64,000 bases of DNA from Elephas maximus indicus (lineage: Eukaryota > Chordata > Mammalia > Proboscidea > Elephantidae). The stretch spans positions 110,776,293-110,840,292 of the forward strand of contig NC_064819.1 of assembly GCF_024166365.1 (NCBI RefSeq), given 5' to 3'. The notes under the pieces were generated by a model. It ran no database searches, had not been told where the DNA came from, and saw nothing but the letters and a program-made list of their open reading frames with translations. Both the position numbers and the translations under genes were made by a program. Shown in pieces: positions 57,193 to 64,000 of the stretch. How positions within the stretch are numbered: position 1 is the first letter of the stretch; each line of letters begins with the position of its first letter.

Positions 57193-60100
57193 CAACACTC
57201 TTCTTGGTCTTCAGGATGTTTGAACTGCAGTAACTAGGAAGAGCAGAAAAATTGCCTGCCAAAATTTTGGGGGACATTATGGAAACACCCTCTCAACTGC
57301 AGGGCTGCCCCCAGGTTTTGAGTAAGAAAGCCTCAGGGAAGACAGCTTCCTTCAAAAGAAGAACTTTCTGGAAAGGAGAAGATAAGTGTTTGCTCCCTTA
57401 TCATCACATACTTAAGGGATGAAATGCTTTGCAGAGATAATTTTGCTATGGGTCTTCCTAATGTTATCTATACAGGAGAAAATTTTAAAGATACTTAAAA
57501 AAAAAAACTACTTTCTAAAAATGGACCCACACAAAAGTGTCACCCATTAGTGGTTATCTCTGAGTGGTGGGATTGTGGGAGAAATTTTACTTTCTTTTTT
57601 TACACATTTCTAAGCTACTTGTTTATTTATTCATTCATTTATACAAAGGCCATGCATGTCTTTAAAACTCAGGAAAAATATATAGTTCTGCAGTAAAATG
57701 AGTTTTAAAATTATAAACTGTATGCTTTTGCCCACATTTTCCTGCACATTTCATTGTGGGCGGATATGTAGATACATTGGCCTTTGAGTTGGCATTCCCT
57801 ATGTCCTGGGTCCGTGGAGAGAGGGAAGGGAAATGGATTAAAAATACACATTTCCTCATTAATATGACTGGCAGAATAGTGATTATTTTCATAATATCTT
57901 GTTCATGGGGCCTTCTAAAGATAGGCACAGAGGGAGAGATTTCTATCTCAAAAAAAGTCTCCAATGCTGACAAAATGCCTGCTGGTTTTCTTTTCCTGGA
58001 AATGGTGTTAAGTTCTGCCTTTAGCTCTCCTAAGATACCAGGCAAAGCTGGGTTATTGCAACATGTACCAATTCATTATCTCCTCCCAATCTGACTCCAG
58101 TCATCATTGTCTAGCTTTTACCTTACACCTTCTTTCAATCTTCATTCCACTGGGTCAGAGATGCAACGCACGGAAATATCAAGTAACCAGCAAAAAAAAA
58201 AAAAAAACCCAAACCCAAAGAAAACAAAACAAAAGCCCTGTGAGTTAGCTGGGCCTGATCATTGACTCTACTCCCATCTTAAAGATGAGGAGATTGAGAC
58301 ATGGAAGGTTCTGGGATTTGCCCAGAGTCATGCAGCTTCCCAACTTTGCTCTGGTGCTTGCATACTGGGGGTGCCAGAGGGTGGCCGGTGATCCCACCCA
58401 CCTTGACACAGGCTGCAGGAGCTACTGTTACTCATGCTACAAATTTAAACCCACCTTCTTGTCTAGTCTGCCATTCTAAGTCTCCTGTCTTCACACCACC
58501 AAGACCACAGTAGCGCAATTTATTAGGATCCAAGTGGGCTGGTGCCATTCATGAGCTCAATTATATTCTATTTTCTATTATTTTATATACTTTTTATTTT
58601 AAATTATATAAGAAATGCATGAATACAAACTCAAACAACATGAAAGAATATAAACCAAAAAGTGAAAATTCTTCTTAACCATCTACCAGTGCCCACCTAC
58701 CTCCTACCTCAAGACACACACGCACTTGGACTCACTCTCCAAGGCGACCGCTGAGATGATTGGGACATAGTGTACAACACAATTGGCAAAACAGTTTCCT
58801 GCCGTAATGGAAGGTGGGAAGAATTGCTATGGACCAGAAGCTGCCACACGCCTCCTGTTCCTCCACTTCCTTCCAGCTTAATGTACCATAAATGTAAGGG
58901 CCTATTTTTTTTATTTAAGGGAGAAACACAACAATGGGACTAGTGCAGGTCATAAGAATGGCAAGGTGAGTGGCGATGTGGGTTTGACCAAGAGTGGTGG
59001 CAAAGGGAGTGACACACAGGGCACAGGTATGGAGACAGCCCATTCTTAGGTAGGCCTTATTTAAGCACATGAGTATCTATGATCACATCATAGCTTGCTT
59101 ACTTCTCCATCTCTCAGCCCTTCCTTTGCCATAGATGGGCCCCTTAGACACACCCTTTCTCATTCTCTCAAAGCTGGCCTTAAGAAGGAGAGTTTTAAAA
59201 AGTTCTTTCCTAGCACTCTCCAACTCAGTGTCTACTCAACCTTGCTTCTGGTCTAGCTCTGGCCTTGTACCTGGTTTTGATGGTGCATTTCTAGGATCCA
59301 ATGCTGATTTTATACCCTGGATCTGATAAGTGGGTCCAACACATGTCACTGTCTTGGTAACATGCCCGGCACATAAAATTCTCTCAACCTGGTGGCCTGT
59401 CCTTGCTCTCACAAGTCTCCTGCCGTTAAATCCCACCCAAGAGCAGAAGCTGATATCCCACAGTGGACCTCCCTGATACTGGGCTCTGTATGACAGAATG
59501 AACATCCTCCTGGCATCCACAAATTATCTCTTATCTCCTTAGCACCTCCCTCCTCACTGTGGATGTGTCCAGTTAACTTGTCATGCCCCAAGGTAGGCCA
59601 GGTCACACAAGTAGGGAAGAAATGGGCAGCAAAGACATATGTCATGAGGGAACTTTGCCACAGCAATCTACACAATAGGTAGGAGTGGCTGAGAATTGTG
59701 GTCCAGAGTACTTGCTTGAGAGCTGGGGAGGAGCTTATGTCATCGAGCCCTCTCCACTGTTTCTGTGGACATCCTTTACAGCTATTGGGTACCAGTCACA
59801 GGGGTAGTGCCAGATGATCACCATTGTTGCTGGTGGTCCTCTCCATTTACCTGAATACTGTGGTTCACGCACACTATTGCAGCACAAGTAGGGCATGGAA
59901 CCCTAGGAACAGTGTGTTACAAGCTGCGGAGCAACGTCACAGTGCTTCTCACCTTACACTTTGCCTTGAGGTGAAGAATACTGCACAACCCTGGTAATGA
60001 AGAAAGCAAAGAAGCCTGTCATAAAGCCCTCCTGGGATGCCTACATGTTGGTGAGGTCTGCCCTCTGCACCTCGTGTTAGGTTCATTGGCACTGTTGCCA

Positions 60101-60910
60101 CAGGGTACTGATCTATTGCTTAAAAAAACCGAGGTAATTGTGAGGAAGTGAGAAAAGAGCTTAAGGCTTGCAACAGGAAACCCAGAAAGAGGTTCCAGGT
60201 CTGACATCAGCTTTGGGCTTCAACTTCCTTACCTGCAGAGCAAGTGGGATAGGCTACATACCTTCTAAGGTAACTTGGAGCTTTAACATTTAATGAGGCT
60301 ATGTTTTCCTCCACTAGTGAAACAGGAGAAACTACTCACTTTCACTGTCACTCAAGCCACTCCTGGCCATGTTACCTAGACCAGTAAAACACCTGTTTAT
60401 ACACTGAACCAAGAACATGTTCCTAACCACCACCCAGGAATTTGCTTGGGGATTATCTCCCAGTCAGGTTGATAGATAACTAAATTACACGTTCCTTGCA
60501 GGAGCAAACTCTTTACTGTTCCTTTTATCTCTGGGTTAGCACAAAGTTAGGCCCTCAACAATCCATTGCACGAAACGATTAAGACCGGGACATCCTGCCG
60601 TTCCTACCTAATCCTCCTTGGAACAAAGAATGCTGTGTGAAAGCTGTGGGGGTTTAAAATGCGTCTTGTAGAAGAGACAAATCTCTGCTGAATCAAGTGA
60701 CCCACAGTCATCCTGGACTCTGTGCCAAACAGCTCAGCAAAGAGGTCCACACAGGGATCTGCTCAGATGGAAGATAATTGTATCACAAGACTATTCCTCT
60801 GCTTGGAAAGTTTTTAAAGTACCCCAGAAGCATGTACAAACATGTCTCAGAAAGCCATTCAAAGGAGCATGATATAATTTGACAGTTTCATAATGGCCTC
60901 TGGGAGAGAA
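57193..60910. other. Mostly unassigned, with MIR-like traces
   Basis: 'ggttatctctgagtggtggg' near 57552 resembles an old LINE 3' region. 'agatgaggagattgagacat' to 'tgcccagagtcatgcagctt' (58282-58338) is MIR-like in reverse. 'gggcttcaacttccttacct' (60216-60235) is MIR-like in sense. An A15 run lies near 58192. Minus-strand frames at 59236-59675 have no recognisable domain. No exon supported. Confidence 0.4.
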
Positions 60911-61119
60911 TACCCAAACCAAACACATTGCTGTTGAGTCTATTCCAATTGATAACGACCCTATAGGGCAGTGTAGAACTTCCCCATTGGGTTTCCAAGG
61001 CTGTAAATCTTTACGGAAGCAGACTGTCGCATCTTTCTCCCACAGAGCAGCTGGTGGGTTTGAACCCTCAACCTTTCGGTTAGCAACCGAGCACTTAACC
61101 ACTGTGCCACTAAGGCTCC
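60911..61119 (-). mobile_element. AfroSINE-like SINE, long variant
   Basis: Reverse copy with 'gctgtaaatctttacggaag' and the head 'accactgtgccactaaggct'. Possible imperfect target duplication agagaata / aaaggaata. Confidence 0.9.
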
Positions 61120-61452
61120 AGAAAGGAATAGGTGTTTCAAATTTGCTGTCTGGAACTAAGCAGGTAATTAAAGCTTCTTACATGTAAAAGACAAGGTTGA
61201 ATTCAATAATCTCCACAGTTCTTTTTGGCTTTAACCCTCTTTTAGTCATTCATAAAATTAAATACCTTTAGAAATAATAATTTTATACATTATGCTATAC
61301 TTAGGGAAGAAATTTTTTAAGTCTTTTCTGGGTATATTAGAGACACCAAGAAATCAAAAATAAAAATCTGTGTGGGATGGGAGTAAGGTAATAGAAGAAC
61401 AAACTCATATCTAGGTTATTGAAATGTTTTCTACTTCCTTATATTTGAATTG

Positions 61453-61600
61453 GAGCCCTGGTGGTGCAGTAGTTACCAAAAGGTCAGCAGTTCAAATCCA
61501 CCAGCCAGTTCTTGCAAACCCTACGGGGGCAGTTCTACTCTGTTCTATAGGGTCACTATGAGTTGGAATCAACACGACGGCAACAGGTTTGGTTTTGGTT
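61453..61600 (+). mobile_element. AfroSINE-like SINE, short variant
   Basis: Sense copy with a ~15-bp loss after the A-box. Target duplication ttatatttgaattg at 61439-61452 and ttatattcaaattg at 61601-61614 (two mismatches). Confidence 0.92.
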
Positions 61601-62215
61601 TTATATTCAAATTGACCCCAGCCATCTTCAAATAATAGGTTTAAAAGAAAAAATTAAAATACACACCACAGAGCTGAAAGTGCAGGGGTATTTCTAATTT
61701 TTCCTTTTTAAGCATGATTCAAGAATACAAACAGTGAGTGCTGTTTTAAAATGCATTTATGTGTAACTTCTCCTTATACCAGAAAGGACTTAATGTGGCG
61801 TAACATACATTAAAAGTAAAATTTAGAGAAGAAAAAAAATCAAAGTTGGGACAAAATCTAACAGAGTACCGTGTAAAGGATCAGTATTAATGTTCTTTGT
61901 CTGCCTTCACTGAGAGACCCATGTTCAAAGAGTGCAAAATATCCAGAGGAGTTGAAAAAATAAATAAATAAACAAGAAAGCTTTGAGAAGTTGAAAACTT
62001 TTTCAAAGTATTTCTCTCATATGAACATGTCCCCTGTGTCACACAGCTTTTTGAGCATCAGAAACAGAATTTTTTCTACTTTACAAGGGAAGTAATAGAT
62101 ACATGAAGACATTGATGAATTTGCCTGTAGCCACATAACTAGATTTGGCTCTTTTCCTGTAAAAAAACCATCTAACTATGTCGCTTTAAATGTAGCCTTT
62201 CCTGAAAAAACATTA

Positions 62216-62378
62216 ACAAAAACAACAAACCTGTTGCCATCAAGTCAATGCAGGTTCATAGCTACCCTATAGGACAGAGCAGAATGTCCCATAGGGCTTC
62301 CAAGGAGCGCCTGGTGGATTTGAACTGACAACCTTTTGGTTAGCAGCCGTAGCTCTTAACCACTGCACCATGAGGCCT
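62216..62378 (-). mobile_element. AfroSINE-like SINE, short variant
   Basis: Reverse copy. Target duplication ctgaaaaaacatta at 62202-62215 and ctgaaaagaacatta at 62379-62393. Confidence 0.92.
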
Positions 62379-62625
62379 CTGAAAAGAACATTAGTTGATA
62401 AGAATTTTATCCTTATGAATTTAGGTTTTTTAAAATCATTGGAATTGTTAAAATATTCGACATTATTAACAATTGTAAAAGCTATATTAACCAAGATAAT
62501 TGATATTGAAGTAGAGACTTAATGAATACAGGAAGTGAGACATGCAGAGCTTTGCGTGGAGGGTGACTCTGGCACTGACAGTGGGAATGGGGCAAAGCTT
62601 TGGTCTGAGGCAGGAATGGATTCAG

Positions 62626-62653
62626 TTTTTTGTTTTGTTTTGTTTTGTTTTTA
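62626..62653. repeat. (TTTTG)n microsatellite
   Basis: Four TTTTG units flanked by T-runs. Confidence 0.9.
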
Positions 62654-63069
62654 GAAATAAGAAAATAAGAAGGAGGCCAGTTTGTCAAGAAAGATGTGTG
62701 TGAGGTAGTGAACTGGAGGGAACCAAGGTCTAGGGCCAGATGATGTGAGGCATCAGTAGCCCCGGTAGGGAGCCTGGTTTTCATCTGAATGTGATGAGAG
62801 GCCATCTGTGGGGTCTGAAGGGGCAAGCCACAGGAAGTGTCCGGCTGAATGAAAACTAGACAGAAGCGGCAGGAAGGGAAGCAGGGGGCCTAGAATGTGG
62901 GGGTCACAGGATCCACAGGAGAAGAGGAGGTGACCTGAACCAAGAATATATTGTTGGAGGAGATAAGAAACAAGAGGGAGTGGGGGAATGAATAGTTTTA
63001 CAAGGAAATGAGGTCAGAAATAGAGATGTGACATCAAGACACAAGGGTTTTCTTCAGCAAAAAGGTTGG

Positions 63070-63215
63070 TTACCCAGGCAAGTGAGTGAGTTCTTCACCA
63101 GGCAGGGAGGTGCTGTTAGCAGGTAGGTGGGTGACGTCAGCTAGCAGTTATGTGACACTGGCCAGTAGGTGTGGGGCACCAACCAGTAGGCAGGTCACAT
63201 CTCTAAGAAGGTGAA
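63070..63215. repeat. Degenerate minisatellite-like array
   Basis: Four to six loosely similar units of about 20-28 bp around a core like 'ccagtaggtg(t)gggcacc' (for example 'gcaggtaggtgggtgacgtc', 'ccagtaggtgtggggcacca', 'ccagtaggcaggtcacatct'). Units are irregular. Confidence 0.4.
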
Positions 63216-64000
63216 TCATGCTGGCGGGTAGACCAGCCACCTCTTTGAGGAGGCGACCATCTTCCATGAATCGCTGAGAGGTTCTACATGTGTCTGTGTG
63301 TTACATGTAAGTAGTTGGGGGAGGCTGATAAATACATGGTATGAAAAAAATGGTATGAGGTTCATGACTTGCTGAAGGGATTCTGCAAATTTTGGGGTGA
63401 CCCTGGCAAAAATCCAGGGATGGTAGCAAAACAATCCATTGGTACAAGAACATCTGAGCACTAAAGATGAGTTACACAAAGAGGAATATGAGAAGACATG
63501 GGTTTTGGTGAGTGAGTAGCTTGGTGACTCCTCTGAATCCCCAGAGACTGCACCACAGCAGTTGACACTGGAAAGCCCCTGGGCTGGTGGCTGAGAAGCG
63601 TGGGAGGGCCGTTCAGAGCCTTGAGGCTGGGTGTAATTAGAGGACGTGGGCCCGGGCTGTCATGGGTAGAGTCAGCGATGATATCACTATCATCTAAAGC
63701 AGCTCTGGTGAGAAGCCAGGAATGCACTGGCTCCTGCAAATGGGCCTAGAAATCTACCTCCTTGTTCAAGATGTGGGACTTCGGGGCTGAGCACAGACTC
63801 TGACTTCTTCCTTTCCAAATATTCTGCATTAACAAATCACCTGCGTCCGAATTCTTTTCTGGATTGGCAGAAATCCGTTAGGCCCAGCCTAGGCCTGCCC
63901 AGGCAATATGTATGAGCTTCTCCAAACTCTGTGGCCCCCTCTAGCCCTCAAACTTTGTCATGACTGTATTTTTTTAACTTTTGCATTTTACTGTAGTCAC
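63216..64000. other. No gene recognised
   Basis: Minus-strand frames at 63216-63739 have no recognisable domain. No named repeat. Confidence 0.4.

Noticed and set aside
1..64000. An undescribed multi-gene system
   Set aside because: Nearly all long reading frames belong to L1 or RTE elements or their antisense shadows. No gene cluster or coordinated non-repeat system is visible.

Overview
This window looks like nuclear DNA of a placental mammal from Afrotheria, most likely an elephant. The evidence is the repeat content. About two dozen copies or fragments of one tRNA-derived SINE share a conserved right half that also forms the 3' end of an RTE/BovB-type LINE. Both sit beside a mammalian L1 lineage and older mammalian repeats (MIR, L2-like, MER5-like). 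AfroSINE and a BovB-like RTE are established Afrotherian families; the proboscidean call is an inference I cannot confirm by search.

Layout. 1-2.6 kb: unassigned sequence with one hAT-like DNA transposon relic. 2.6-8.7 kb: an old L1 broken by an antisense RTE and three SINE pieces. 8.7-18 kb: mostly single-copy sequence with MIR, L2-like, MER5-like and SINE insertions. 18.1-18.95 kb, minus strand: the only region I would defend as a host protein-coding candidate. It is an 861-nt phase 0-0 exon model with strong splice sites, tyrosine motifs, an 18-unit pentapeptide repeat and one in-frame TAG. 20.1-23.5 kb: the best-preserved RTE copy, pierced by a SINE. 24.4-26.6 kb: SINEs, an L2-like piece and a 5'-truncated RTE. 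26.6-33 kb: mostly unassigned. 33.0-34.0 kb: a short L1 derivative in which a 5' UTR start is joined to a 3' UTR. 34.3-34.7 kb: three SINE insertions that reused one target. 34.8-40.7 kb: a 5'-truncated L1. 41.6-44.6 kb: an RTE inserted inside an older SINE. 46.5-56.1 kb: an RTE split by a near full-length L1 that itself carries two SINEs. 56.1-64 kb: unassigned sequence with three SINEs and short simple repeats.

No rRNA, functional tRNA, CRISPR array, operon or bacterial-type system is present. Every retroelement reading frame is broken, so none should be autonomous today. Of five RTE copies two keep the YADD catalytic box, two have it mutated and one has lost it by deletion.

The elements can be put in relative order from who interrupts whom. 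The long SINE variant never lies inside an L1 or RTE here and is itself interrupted by one. The short variant repeatedly lies inside L1 and RTE copies. By hand tally about half the window is recognisable mobile DNA. I found no undescribed multi-gene system. The most useful leads are the 18 kb exon, the target-site reuse clusters, the compact L1 derivative and the SINE/LINE chronology.
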